NCBI GenBank assembly: GCA_963575745.1 | Contig: CAUYUJ010018038.1 | Span: forward strand, 130,001 to 194,000 | Direction: 5' to 3' | DNA: 64,000 nt | Source of the DNA: Prorocentrum cordatum | Lineage: Eukaryota > Sar > Dinophyceae > Prorocentrales > Prorocentraceae | Shown here: in pieces, positions 41,754 to 52,779 of the stretch | Numbering within the stretch: position 1 is the stretch's first letter | How the letters are laid out: each line of letters begins with the position of its first letter | The notes under the pieces: model-generated | The model's database searches: none | What the model was told of the DNA's origin: nothing | What the model saw: only the letters and a program-made list of their open reading frames with translations | Position numbers and translations under genes: made by a program

Positions 41754-42126
41754 AGAACCCCGCTCCTCCTCCTCCTCCTCCTCCTCCTGACTGTCCTGCT
41801 TCGCGGCGTCGCCGCCGCCGCCGCCGCCGGCAGCCGCGCCTGCGCCGCACCGTCCCCTGCGGCCGCGAGGCCTGCGCCGCCTCCGAGGAGGCGCGCCGGG
41901 CGCAGCCGCGTCCGCCCCCCGGGGAGGCAGCGCCGCGAGTGAGGCCGCCAGCTCGGCCACCGCGGAGCGCAGCGGGCCCTCGGCAGCCCGCAGCAGGCGC
42001 GTCCCCGCCCGGCATCGCCCTGCTGCACGGCTGGCGTGGGCCGCCAGGAGGGCGCCGCGCGCAGCCTCCAGGGCGGGGCGGCGTCCGTCGGTCGCCAGGG
42101 CCGGCGGCGGGTCGGCAGCGCACGAG
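41754..42126 (-). other. GC-rich possible retroposed fragment
   Basis: Follows the SL-like match at 42127-42145 on the minus strand. One frame reads an Ala/Leu helix (VAELAASLAAL, about 41965-41930) with G/C third positions. No family recognised, and the frame is lost upstream. Confidence 0.25.
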
Positions 42127-42145
42127 CTTGAGCCAAGACGTTACG
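42127..42145 (-). other. Possible degenerate spliced-leader relic
   Basis: The minus strand reads CGTAACGTCTTGGCTCAAG. The last 10 nt (TTGGCTCAAG) and the initial CGTA match DinoSL, but the middle does not. It is followed on the minus strand by a GC-rich stretch (42126-41760) with an Ala/Leu-rich frame around VAELAASLAAL. A retroposed gene fragment is possible but unproven. Confidence 0.35.
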
Positions 42146-42200
42146 AGGAGGAGGAGGAGGAGGAGGAGGAGGAGGAGGAGGAGCAGCAGCAGCAGCAGCA
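42146..42200 (+). repeat. GGA then CAG microsatellite
   Basis: (GGA)n 42146-42182 followed by (CAG)n to about 42204. Confidence 0.9.
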
Positions 42201-42529
42201 GCAGGGACCTCTGCTGGCTCCTCAAGCCGGCATCACATCCAATCCATCATGGAAGTGCGACTCTTACCAGATACTGCAGGAACTGGCGGGCGGACGACTC
42301 CATGTTCGCAAATCAAGACGTTTGATGCAGAAAGCCCGAAGGATATCCGCCTTAGTTTCCAGCACTTCCGGGATTTCTTTGAGAACATCACCAGGAGAAA
42401 GGTTGGCCGCGCCGAGTTAGGAGCCCAGTGACGGAGGGTCTGTTCTGGGTCGAGAAGGCTGGTGTAAAGGTCCAGCGAAGCTCATCACAGGAGAAGGGCT
42501 CGAGCTTAGACTCACAGAGTCCTCGCCAG

Positions 42530-44330
42530 CTTTCGTTCAAAGCTGTTCACCAACGAGTTGCGCAACCAATTGTTGCAAAAAGCTGTCAGGAAGAAACTCC
42601 AGTACCCCGAGAACCCCGATGAGGACCTGCATCCAAGGGCCAGAGCAATTCGGGAGTTTGGGATCAGGGGCCATCCTTTTTTTGCAAGGTCTGGAACAGT
42701 TCTAAGTGGAGCTGCTCATGTAAGCGCACTGTGGAGCAGCTGCTGTGTGGCACGACCCCGACCAACCATCTCTTGTGGAAGAGAGGCTACTCCAGATTTC
42801 GTAATAAAGGGAGGGGGGTCTCATTTCGGGGGGGGTCTCTTCAAGGCTATCTTGGAGGGCCTGGGGGGGTCTGGGGACGATGTTTTGGAGGGTTCTCCCA
42901 CGGGGGAGGTCTGAAATGGCTTGTCTTGGAGGATCCAGACCCCCTCCCTTTTATTACGAAATCTGGAGTACAAGGTGGAGCCGGCATTGGGCATGCCCCT
43001 GCTGCGGTCTGCGCGATCCGACACTGTCCACCATCGAGTGCGGTGCTGCCCTCACGGGGAGCCGGCTCGGCGGGCTGCGGGTCGGGTGATCGTCGATGCT
43101 GCCAGGAGCTCCGTGTGGAAGTGCCCCTTCTGTACGGGTGTAGTATGCCATTCCCCTGTGGCCTCAATCCTTTGTGTTTCCCCGATGCTCCTACAGACTG
43201 GGCCTCTCCTGGGGCACGACCCATTTTACGCATGGTCCTATAGATCGGGCCTCTGTATCACTGGCGTGGCTGGCTGTATCACGGTCCAGCCATTCTATAC
43301 CCACCTCTGGCTTCCTGTTCCCGAGGTTCGTAGGTATGCGCCGCTCGAGGATGTAGTTCAGTATGTGGACAGGGTAGGCGACGATGGTGAGTTCGCCTTC
43401 GCGTGCACCACACAAAGGTTTATATCGATGGGAGCTGTATTGAACCCGCCAAGTCCCTAGTGGCCCGCGCGGGCTGGACGGCGGTTGAAATCACGGAAGG
43501 AGGAGACCTCAAGAGAGCTGTTGGGGGTCCACTTCCTAGGCGATATCCCAAAAACGCTGCAGGGGCTGAGCATTATGTTTTCCTCCAGGGACTCAGACAC
43601 CTCTGGGAGGACCCGTTCAAAGGAAGATGAGGACGCCGACGTTTTTGATGACCGCCAGGCGTTGATCGCAGGATGCGTTTTCTCGTTCCGAGAATTGGAC
43701 GGGACATCTCAGCAGGCAGGCACTGGCGTCCAATCCAACGTCTCGACAAGCAGTCCACGATACACAAGATTGCTGCTCATCAGTCTCTTCACAGAGGGGA
43801 CCGTCCTTTTGCACAGCAGCTGCATGGTTTTGGCAACGCGTGGACAGATACCATGTGTCGTGAGGCGGCCAAGATTCCCTAGACGGCTGGCTTGAAGTCC
43901 TCAAGGCGCGGTAGCTATCCTCGAGCTCCAGCCGCCCGCTCGGGGAATGCATGGTGCTTTGAATGAGGAACCCAAGTCTTCCAGGCCCCACCCCCCTACG
44001 CCCCCGAAAAAATCTAAGCAGCAAAATGTTGTGGAGTGGCCGCCTCTGGAAATGTCTCTCGTGCGCCAAGAGTTTCAGGAACCCTCCCTCCGGGGCCCCC
44101 CGGTAGGCTGCGTTTCCACCCAGTTTCGGGGCCCTTGTCCGAGGGGCAGGTCTTCCTAATTATTCCTTGTCACAGGCTCTGGGCGACCACGATTGCTGCC
44201 AGCAGGATTCCTGTTTTGTGCTGGTCGAGGTGCGGGTCGTACTGCATTCGCGGGCCTAAGCACCTGCTTGGAGCGTACCACCATGTTCAGAAAGCACAGG
44301 CTTGCTGTTTTCGCCGCGGAGAGCTGCCGT
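42530..44330 (+). pseudogene. LINE ORF2 3'-end relic (RNase H and zinc ribbon)
   Basis: Fragments of a non-LTR retrotransposon polyprotein in shifting plus-strand frames. A helical segment (ELRNQLLQKAVRKKLQYPEN, about 42555-42615) leads to a C-C-C zinc-like cluster (ACPCCGLRDPTLS, about 42990-43030). An RNase H core follows: KVYIDGSC and ARAGWTAVE (43415-43490), GAEHYVFLQGL (about 43560-43600), DDRQALIAG (about 43650), then AAHQSL and GNAWTDTMCREAA (43770-43870). A terminal zinc ribbon (CWSRCGSYC) lies at about 44215-44250. At least two frameshifts separate these blocks. A family 1 MITE (42790-42968) and a ~60-bp repeat (43150-43260) interrupt it. It is dead, and matches dinoflagellate LINE C-termini in block order. 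Confidence 0.6.
42790..42968. mobile_element. MITE family 1, copy 2 (Tc1/mariner-like)
   Basis: Same 179-bp length as copy 1 and nearly identical, with only a handful of differences (for example in the A/G run of the left end). It is also flanked by TA (42788-42789 and 42969-42970). It sits inside a LINE-derived coding relic. Removing it with one TA rejoins a readable frame across the site (LLWKRGY then KVEP). Confidence 0.85.
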
Positions 44331-44529
44331 GGCCAAAGGGGACGGCCTTCTTCCGACCTTGGCGTGTCCACCATGGTGCTGCTCAGTGGTGGAAGGACAA
44401 GGCGGAGGGACCCCTGCGGCTGGGGGAGGAGTCTGGTCTTCCCCAAGCCCTCGTTCCTTCTGAATACCAGGTCATGCAAGCTTTGTTGTGGATGAGCATT
44501 GAGGAGCCACTCACTCAATCAGGAGGGGA

Positions 44530-44905
44530 AGGAAGACGGGGAGGAGGAGGAGGAGGAGGAGGAGGAGGAGGAGGAGGAGGAGGAGGAGGGGGGAGGAGTG
44601 GGGAAGGGTGGAGGAGGAGGAGGAAGGGAGAGAGAGAGAAAGAGAGAGAGAGAGAGATAGAGAGAGAGAGAAGAGAAGAGAAGAGAAGAGAAGAGAAGAG
44701 AAGAGAAGAGAAGAGAAGAGAAGAGAAGAGAAGAGAAGAGAAGAGAAGAGAAGAGAAGAGAAGAGAAGAGAAGAGAAGAGAAGATAAGAGAAGAGAAGAG
44801 AAGAGAAGAGAAGAGAAGAGAAGAGAAGAGAAGAGAAGAGAGATGGGAGAAGAAGGTGAAGGAGATAGAGGAGGAGGAGGAGGAGGAAGAGGAGGAGGAG
44901 GAGGT
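44530..44905 (+). repeat. GGA and AAGAG microsatellites
   Basis: (GGA)n 44538-44625, (GA)n to 44670, (AAGAG)n pentamers 44672-44843 with one TAAGAG variant, then GGA again. Confidence 0.95.
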
Positions 44906-45149
44906 GCTTGAGGACGAGGAGGACCGATCCCCAAACGACTCCCTGTGACTGCATCGGAAGAAGGAAGCATCGCCCTCGACCGCCAGCGGCCGAGGCGGCG
45001 ACGGCAGACCACCCCTCGCAGTTGTCTCGCTGGCTGTTGGCGCTCCGGACGGCCTTGATCGGCGGCAGCTCCGCCAGGCCGTCCTTGCAGGCCCCAGGGG
45101 CCCAGGGAGGATCGAGGTTCGAGCTTCGATCGGCTCATCCGCCGCATCC

Positions 45150-45478
45150 TCCTTTTATGTTTCTTCTTCTTGATGGAATTATTCGTGATATTATTCGAAG
45201 TCTGAGAATATGATTATCCTTAATGGTACCCTTCGCAGTATTAGTTTCATTATTACAAGTCTGATTAGTTTTAGTTTTATTATTAGTTTGTTAAAATTGA
45301 TACTGCTACTACTATAGATAGTAGGATCCATAGTATTAGTATCAGTATGTGTATTATCCAGATTCGTCTTCTTAGTAGTATTGGTATTACTCTTTTTTCT
45401 TGCTAAGACTAATACTGCTACCATCGTGAATACTAATATTACGATTATCATTAGTATTAATATTCCTCGTCCTCATCC
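45150..45478 (+). repeat. AT-rich degenerate period-3 tract
   Basis: About 330 bp with far lower GC than its surroundings, made of TTA/TAG/ATT/GTA triplets (GTATTAGTATCAGTATGTG). Long stop-free frames result but look unlike proteins. Confidence 0.75.
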
Positions 45479-45499
45479 TCCTCCTCCTCCTATGAGAAG

Positions 45500-45802
45500 C
45501 ACTGGAGATACCCCCAACCGAGACGGCCCAAGAGACTCCCACGACTACTCCAAGAGAGCCTCCCACGAGGAGCCCCAACGTGAATTTGAAGTCCTCCGCT
45601 CCGAAAGACCCTCCAAGACACCCCCAAGACGCCCCAATAAGCTCCCGTGAGGCTCCAAGAAGACCAATTACTACCGCCAAGAGCCCGCCGAGAGCCTCCC
45701 AAGAGACCGTCACGAGGCTTCAAAACTGCCTCTAAGAGGCTCCCGGGACACCCCAACAGCGCTTCATGCGGCGAAGCGCCGTGAAGCCCCAGGAGGACCA
45801 AC
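45500..45802 (+). repeat. CCAAGAGACC decamer repeats
   Basis: CCCAAGAGACTCCC- and CCAAGAGGCTCCC-type units run up to the assembly gap. Confidence 0.75.
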
Positions 45803-45902
45803 NNNNNNNNNNNNNNNNNNNNNNNNNNNNNNNNNNNNNNNNNNNNNNNNNNNNNNNNNNNNNNNNNNNNNNNNNNNNNNNNNNNNNNNNNNNNNNNNNN
45901 NN
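45803..45902. other. Assembly gap (100 N)
   Basis: Exactly 100 N, the usual placeholder for unknown length. Directly after it is (CTC)n, so the join failed in a microsatellite. Confidence 1.
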
Positions 45903-45988
45903 CTCCTCCTCCTCCTCCTCCTCCTCCTCCTCCTCCTCCGACTCCGACTCCGACTCCGACTCCGACTCCGACTCCGACTCCGACTCCC
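45903..45988 (+). repeat. CTC then GACTCC hexamer microsatellite
   Basis: (CTC)n to 45938, then (GACTCC)n. Confidence 0.95.
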
Positions 45989-46580
45989 CTCTCCTTTATA
46001 TGATGGTGGTGGCGAAAAATCGGCCCATCAGAATTGGTGACTTTGACGCTCAGGGGCCGCGGCTGGGAGGTTGTTAGCGTGTCGCGCCGAGGCGTGAGCC
46101 CGAAAATAGTAAGACTTGCAGAACCCCCTTCTGATGTGCTTCTCTCCGCTCCGCCTCTGGGCCCCATCGAGGACGGTGCTCGTTCGATGTCGAGCCGAGG
46201 CGGCTTTGGCACGAAGAGCCCCTGGGGAGGGGGGAGGGGAGGAAACGTGCACCCGCCGTTTCGAATGAGATTCGACCCAAAGCAAGATCTTCCAAGGCGC
46301 GCGTGTCGGCAATGAGCTCACCATGGGCAGCGAAAACACGTCCGTAAGCTCATGGCCGATGACAAACAACGATGATCCTCACTCAAAACGTGTGTGTCAG
46401 CGAAAACTTTTGCTTGTCCACAGAAGCCATCCAAAATGACGCAGGCGGTGATGGCCGACACAGGCGGCGTGATGTCGGCGGAGCCAGAATGGTGTAAAAG
46501 CACACTGTGGCCGACACGCGACCTAAGGAACATCGAAAAAATAAAACTGAATTCGATGCCGCAAAAAAAAACATGTTCTG
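45989..46580. other. Unassigned sequence
   Basis: No gene or repeat recognised. Confidence 0.35.
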
Positions 46581-46754
46581 AGGCCTCCCAGATGGGAACG
46601 CAGTAGATGGGGTTGGAGAGTCGCGCCGCATCGCCGATGCATCGGCGACGTCGGCGTGGAGAAAATCAGACCCCGCATCGAGCCGCATCGGGGATGCATC
46701 GCCGATGCGGCGAGATCCCCCGACCCCATCTACTTCGACCCCATCTGGCAGGCA
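46581..46754. mobile_element. MITE-like family 3, copy 3
   Basis: Starts AGGCCTCCCAGATGGG and ends ACCCCATCTGGCAGGCA, with GCATCGCCGATGCATCGGCG inside. It matches copy 2 over both ends but has a shorter interior (174 bp). Confidence 0.75.
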
Positions 46755-47031
46755 TGGACTGCCTTGAGCCCAGTCAATGATGAGCTCATCGCCGCCCCCC
46801 CCCCCTGTGCCTTCGCGGACCGCGCGCCGCGGAGGCGGCGAGGCCACAGGATGCCCAGGGCGAGCCTGACCCTGGAGCCGCCCGCGACCTGTCTGCCCTG
46901 CCTGGCGGTCCGGCCGACGGCCGCTGGTGGGCCCGCAGGCGGCCCGACGCCGACGACGACGACGCCGACGACGCCGACGACGACGCCGACGCCGACGACG
47001 ACGCCGACGACGACGACGACGCCGACGCCGA

Positions 47032-47072
<41 letters not shown>

Positions 47073-47400
47073 ACGACGACGGCGGCGGCGGCGGCGCTGG
47101 CGCCTTCGGCAAACCCGCCCGCAGCCCAGCGACGACGACGAAGGCAGCGCGACGGCCACGGCGGCGGCGTTGGCGGGGACGTCGAGCGCGGTGGCAGTCG
47201 GAGCCAGTGCTCGGGGATGTTCAGGATGAGCGGGCGGTCGGATCACGAGAGGAACGAACGACCTCACCGCGCGGTCCGTCACCGCACGGCACTGGGACCT
47301 CGGAGGCCCCAATCGCTCGAGACATCCCGGGAGAACGACTCAAGTTCCAAAACCGCAAGGTGAACGCGAACCCCCACTGACTCACCACCCGGTGTGGTCA
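46755..47400 (+). repeat. CGACGC triplet array plus ~130-bp dispersed repeat
   Basis: 46946-47095 is (GAC/GCC)n. 47260-47395 matches 20865-21005 (CCAAAACCGCAAGGT, CCCCACTGACTCACCAC). Confidence 0.75.
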
Positions 47401-47584
47401 CCACACCATGTGGGGGCTGCCGAAAAGAACGAACGAACGACGCACGAAGCGGCCCCGGGAAGGGACGGACCAGCTAGCAGCCTGCGCGAGGCGACCGTGG
47501 CAACACACGTGATCGGCGTCAGGGTTCCTTCACGGTGCTATCCAGCGGTGCTGACAAGACCACCTTCCTATCAATCCCACCAGT

Positions 47585-47790
47585 CCTTCGGCGGCGAGCC
47601 CGGGGGGGAAGTGAGAGGGGGCGGGCCTTCTCAGAAGGCTCGGAAGTCCCCTGGTCTCCTGAGAAGTTTGCCTGGGCTTCCTCGAAGGCACTGAAAACTT
47701 TTCAGAAGGCCAGAGGCCTTCTGACAAGCCCCGCCGCCTTCTGAGAAGGCCTTCTCCTTCTCATTCCCCTAGCTCGCCGCTGATATAAAT
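47585..47790. mobile_element. MITE family 4, copy iii
   Basis: The left end reads TTCGGCGGCGAGCCCG, then GGGAAGTGAGAGG and CCTTCTCAGAAGGC. The right end reads CCTTCTCCTTCTCATTCCCC then CTCGCCGCTGA, the inverse of the left. The interior is dominated by the palindromic GAAGGC/GCCTTC motif. Copies i and ii are at 32050-32235 and 33511-33690. Confidence 0.6.
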
Positions 47791-48140
47791 CCCACCCACG
47801 AGTCCTTGCCCAACGCTATCGCAAGCCATGTAACATTGTAACGTCGTTGGTATCGCGGTGTTGGGAGGGCGCCGGCCATACGCCTGCACCGAGCCCGGCC
47901 AGGCCCATCCCGGGCCCAACATCGGTGTGTACTGGCCTGGCCGAGAAGGCATGTACGCCAGTCCTGAGGCCAGGATCGGAACGGCCAGTGACGGTGGAGT
48001 TGACCAGCAGCCCAAGCGAAGTGAGCCCCCCAAGCTGAGAGGGCACGAGCGTGCCTTTGACCAGGGACGCAACACTCCCCGCGGCGCGGCGCGCCTGGGA
48101 CGCCGCGGGTCCAGCCACCGACACCCGCGGAAATCACAGG
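47791..48140. other. Unassigned sequence
   Basis: Open on both strands, unrecognised. Confidence 0.3.
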
Positions 48141-48320
48141 TCGGGGGCGGCCAAGAGGGGGGCGTCCAAGAGAGGGGACGCAAATCATGGCCGGCGGCAT
48201 GTGCGCGACCCCGGGGGGGCCAGGGACGCATTGAGACAAGAAGAGGCGTCATGAAATCTGGGGAAATATCATGCCCCAGCCATGATACCACCCCATCACC
48301 CCCCTCTTGGCCGCCCCCGA
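48141..48320. mobile_element. Terminal-inverted-repeat element (TCGGGGGCGG ends)
   Basis: A 180-bp segment whose first 22 bp (48141-48162, TCGGGGGCGGCCAAGAGG...) are perfectly inverted at 48299-48320. The interior has no coding potential. Single copy, and no clear target duplication. Confidence 0.5.
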
Positions 48321-48609
48321 GAAGGACACAAGGGTACCTTGCCCCGGGACTGCAGAGGGCACGACGCGCGAACACAAAAGCACCCTTGATCCGGCAGGGT
48401 CGACCAACGAATCCTTGCCAAGTGTATGAGATGGAGCCTCCATACGGAGGAAGAAGCAGCGCCGCCTAAAAAGTGGATCAGCTGAGAAACTGTCAGAAGC
48501 GCACAGTCACTCGACACGCGTCCCTCCTTTTGCCCCAAGTCCCTGCGTTTGAGGGCTTCCGCCGAAAAATAACAGCAACAGAAAAGTCCCTGATCCAGGC
48601 GTTACATGG
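48321..48609. other. Unassigned sequence
   Basis: Nothing recognised. Confidence 0.3.
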
Positions 48610-48722
48610 ATTCTCTCCTCCTCCTCCTCCTCATCATCATCCTCCTCCTCCTCCTCCTCCTCCTGCTCCTGCTCCTGCTCCTCCTCCCCCTCCTCCTCCT
48701 CCTCCTCCTCCTCCTCCTCCTT
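48610..48722 (+). repeat. TCC triplet microsatellite
   Basis: (CTC)n with CATCAT and TGC interruptions. Confidence 0.95.
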
Positions 48723-49315
48723 CTGCCCGCCGACGCCAAGCCCCATCCGTCCGCCCCTGGCTCGGCGGCAGATACGGAACGAGCCGGGAGCAGGTCAACT
48801 GCGCACCGTCACCACATCTGACGGGGCCCGCCAACACCCCAGACCCGGTGCACTGGCACTCCTGGCCACGCTAAGAGAAGGGTCCGCACGTGCCCTGCCA
48901 GCTTTCGTCGAGCTTTTAGTTCCACTCTAACTACTCGCAACTGCTCGCAAAGGCCTGGATCCTGGGATGAACGATTCATTGCATCGAGGCAGTGCTAGCG
49001 CTTCTCCTCGATTTCGGCACCTGGAGCCCGTCATGCCAAGAACTAGGACCATCGAAAACAGATCCCGGGCGAAGAACTGGCCCCAGGTAAGGGGTCGGGA
49101 CCTCTGGGGCCGCGGATTCAAAAAATCAGATCGGCGGATGTCAGGGGGACGCGTCTGCCAGATCCAGGACGTGCCAAGCACTCGATGGAGGAGGCCATTC
49201 GAGAGGCAGGGGGTTAGAGGTCAAGAAGGCGCCCGAAAACGGCATCCAGATTCTGCCAGATTCCCGAAACTGCGAAGGACAGGCCGCCTGAATCTGTTCC
49301 AGGCCGCTAGATGAC
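48723..49315 (+). repeat. Unassigned plus dispersed repeat at 49010-49150
   Basis: GGGGTCGGGACCTCTGG...GCCGCGG with GGCGGATG matches 51790-51920. Confidence 0.5.
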
Positions 49316-49319
49316 GGCA

Positions 49320-49460
49320 CCCCACCACCACCACGACCAAGACGTCGTCCCCCCTGACGATGGTGATCACGCCGACGACGACGCCGACTAGGTCGACGGC
49401 GACGCCAACGCCGCCGGCGTATAGACCGATCGTCGGCGTCGCCGTCGACCTAGTCGGCGT

Positions 49461-49493
<33 letters not shown>

Positions 49494-50735
49494 TGCCGTT
49501 GCAGTCGCCGGCGTCGTCGTCGTCGTCGTCCTCGTCCTCGTCCTCGTCATCGAGGTCGTCGTCGACTTTGTCATCCTCGTCCTCCTCGTCGGCGTCGTCG
49601 TCGTAGACCTAACCTAGTCGTCGTCGTCCTCGTCGTCGTCGTCTTGATCGCCGTTCGTCGTCGTCGTGCCCTTCGTCGAAGTCGTCGTCGCCGTCGTCGT
49701 CGTCGCCGCCGTCGCCGTCGTCCTCGTCCTCTTCGTCGTCGTCGTCGTCATCTTGATCGTTGGTCGTCGTCGTCGTCGTTGTCGTCCTCGTCCTCGCCGT
49801 CGTCGTCTTGATCGCGAGTCGCCAACGTCGTCGTCGTCGTCGTCTCGATCGCCGGTCGTCGTCGTCGTCATCATCGTCCTCGTCGTAGTCATCGCGGTCT
49901 TGATCGCCAGTCGCCGCCGTCGTCGTCGTCGTCGCCGTCTTGATCGCTGGTCGTCGTCGTCGTATTCGTTGTCCTCGTCGTCGTCGTCTTGATCGCCGGT
50001 CGCCGTCGCCGTCGACGTCGTCGTCGTCGCCACCGTCGTCGGTCGCCGTCGTTGTCGTCGTTGTCGTCGTCGTCTTGATCGCCGGACGTCCTCGTCGTCG
50101 TCGTCGTGGCCACCGTCGCTGGTCGCCGTCGTCGTCGTCGTCGTCGTCGTCGACTTGATCGCCTGTCGTCGTCGTCGTCTTGATCGCCGGACGTCGTCGT
50201 CGTCGTCACCGCCGTCGTCGTCGTCATAGTCGTCGTCGTCGTCGCCGCCGTCGCTGGTCACCGTCATCGTCGTCTTCGTTGTCGTCGTCGTCTTGATCGC
50301 CGGTCGTCGTCGTCGTTGTCGTCGTCCTTGTCCTCGTCGTCGTCTTCGTCGTCGTCGTTTTGATCGCCGGTCGCCGTCGTCGTCGTCGCCTGTCGCCGTC
50401 GTCGTTTGCGTCGCCGTCGTCGTTGTTGTCGTCTTCTTGATCACCAGTCGCCGTCGTCGTCGTCGTCTTCGTCGCCGCCGTCGCTGGACGCAGTTGTCGT
50501 CGTCGTCTTGATCGCCAATCGGCGTCGTCGTCGTCATCGTCATCGTCCTCGTCGTCGTCGTGGTCGTCGTCGTCTTGATCGCTGGTCGTCGTCGTCGTCG
50601 TCGCCGCCGTCGCCGGTCGCCGGTCGTTGTCACCGCCGTCATCGTCGTCTCGAACGCCGGTCGCCGGTCGTCGTCGTCGTCGTCCTCGTCGTCCTCGTCC
50701 TCGTCGTCGCCTTGGTCGTCGCCGTCGTCGTCGTT

Positions 50736-50769
<34 letters not shown>

Positions 50770-50800
50770 ACGTCGACGGCGGCAACGGCGCCGACGACGG
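49320..50800 (+). repeat. GTC triplet megatract with TTGATCGCCGGTCG punctuation
   Basis: About 1.45 kb of (GTC)n. CTTGATCGCCGGTCGTCG or close variants recur every ~40-100 bp (for example 49816, 49901, 49940, 49990, 50076, 50295, 50360). The 510-aa minus frame (Asp/Thr/Arg runs) is a by-product. Confidence 0.9.
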
Positions 50801-51515
50801 CGCCGCGGCGGCGGCCCCGCCTCGCGGCGGCGGCATCGTCGGGGGCGCCAGTCCACATCAGCGCATCGCGCGGCGGCCGGCGCGGGCTCCCGGTGGCCGC
50901 GCCCGAGCCAGGCGCAGCTCGTGGGCCGCCGTCGGCGTGCCCGCCGTCGCCGTCGGAAGCCACTCCTGCGAGAGCGTCATCAGGACATGCTCGTGGGGAT
51001 AGGAATCGGTTAAGCAGTGCCCAACATGGGGCCCCCTTCCTTCCGTAGCTGCCATGTTGGCTCAAGTCAACTACAAATACGGTTCGGCCCGAGCCCCGAG
51101 GGTGGGCAACATTCCACGCAATCGCATTTTTCGAATGTTCCTGCATATGTTCATTTCAGCGTGTCAGATGTCATGGGACTCGCAGTGCAGCCCGATGAAG
51201 AGGCCACTGAGCTGCCATCAGGCCAGATCAAGCCGCAGACTGAGCTGGACGAGGCGGGATGATGCGTGGTAAAACCAGGCACTGAGCGGAACTCGAGCAG
51301 ATCAAGCCAATTCTCGACCAAAGATATACCAGCGCCTATTCAGAATTATTTCACCTCCCGTGAGTTGCAACCTGATCGGCGTGCTGGCCGCCACCGCCTT
51401 CGTAGAGCGAGGAGGAGGATCCTGAGATCCATGACCCCTCGCGTCGTGGGAAAGAGCACGACGGGCCCTGAAATCCTGGCGTCCGAATTTCTTCAAGCTG
51501 GACGTGTTCGCCCGA
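50801..51515. other. Unassigned sequence
   Basis: No gene recognised. Confidence 0.35.
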
Positions 51516-51925
51516 TTTCGGGCCCCAGGAGGCTCACATATCGATCCAGCTCGAAAAATGGGGTCTGGGGCTCTGTTCGCGATTTTTCGCAATGTTGCAC
51601 TTTTTTCGCTGCGTCGAATCTCGAGGGAAGGGGTTTCGCTAATTTTCGGCCTCTGCAAGCCCTTGCCGGGCCTCGGGACCGTCAGAAAGCGACTCGGGAC
51701 GGAAAGCCAGCCACAGGGGAATGATCTAAGCCGTTGGGTGTCCTGAATCTCCGACGATTTGATTTTCATTCCGGGCGTTTTTCCCTGATTTCGGCCTACA
51801 GGGCCAGCATCGGGCCCCAGGACCATCAAAAATGGGCATGAGGCGGAAAACTGGCCCTGGGTATGGGGTCGGGACCTCTAAAGCCGCGGCTTCCCAAAAA
51901 AATCCTATCAGCGGATGACTGTGAC
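51516..51925 (+). repeat. Dispersed repeat pair
   Basis: CGGGCCCCAGGA recurs at about 51522 and 51813. GGGGTCGGGACCTCTAA...GCCGCGG (51865-51890) matches 49095-49125. Confidence 0.5.
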
Positions 51926-52049
51926 CCTGAGATCCCATCCACCTGGATGCGACCTCAATCGCCGAACCTCGATCCTCGGACCCCGATCCGAGCCTCCACC
52001 CTTCCCCGCCCCCCAGTCGCGAGGCTGAGCAGGCGTCGTGCGCTCTGGG
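51926..52049. other. Unassigned sequence
   Basis: Nothing recognised. Confidence 0.3.
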
Positions 52050-52622
52050 ATGAGGAGGAGGAGGAGGAGGAGGAGGAGGAGGAGGAGGAGGAGCAGGAGC
52101 AGAAGGAGGAGGAGGAGCAGAAGGAGGAGGAGGAGGAGGAGGAGGAGGAGAAGGGGAGGAGGAGGAGGGAGGAGGAGGAGGGGGGGGGGAAGGGGAGGAG
52201 GGGGGGGAGGGGGAGGAGGAGGAGGAGGAGAAGGAGGAGGAGGAGGAGGAGGAAGAGGAGTTTCCCTGTCAAGACCTCGAGGCGGAAGCCCGACCAGGCC
52301 GAGAACGAGGAGGACGGAGGCGAGGCGAGGGCAGGAGGCGAAAGGTACGAGGAGGAGGAGGAGGAGGAGGAGGAGGAGGAGAAGAAGAACGACGAGGAGC
52401 AGGAGGAGGAGGAGGAAAAGGAGACAAACCTCGATCCTCCAACTCCTTCATTCGAACCTGATGCTGTTCGGATGGGGGGTAGGAGATGAGAGGGGAAGGG
52501 AGGGAGGGAGGGCGGGAGGGCGGGATGAGGGGGAAGGAGACGAAGGAGAAGGAGAAGGAGGAGGAGGAAGAGGAGGAGGAGGAGGAGGAGGAAGAGGAGG
52601 AGGAGGAGGAGGGAGGAGGACC
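52050..52622 (+). repeat. GGA triplet microsatellite, interrupted
   Basis: (GGA)n at 52050-52262, 52345-52420 and 52540-52620 with GC-rich spacers. Confidence 0.9.
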
Positions 52623-52779
52623 AGTGCAAACGGAAGACGCACCAACGATGTTGCAATAAACCCTCACTCCAAGCTATTTCTTCATACGTCCTTAACAGAC
52701 TTGGTCATACTTGCGGGAAGTGGCGGAGTAGAAGACAACCGTCTGAGAATACTCAGTCGTGCCAAAACACTGTTTGGGG

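Noticed and set aside
47761-48469. Overlapping ~200-aa frames on both strands
   Set aside because: GC-rich DNA open on both strands, crossing a MITE and a TIR element; no homology recognised.
49614-51146. 510-aa Asp/Thr/Arg frame on the minus strand
   Set aside because: Translation of the GTC triplet tract.
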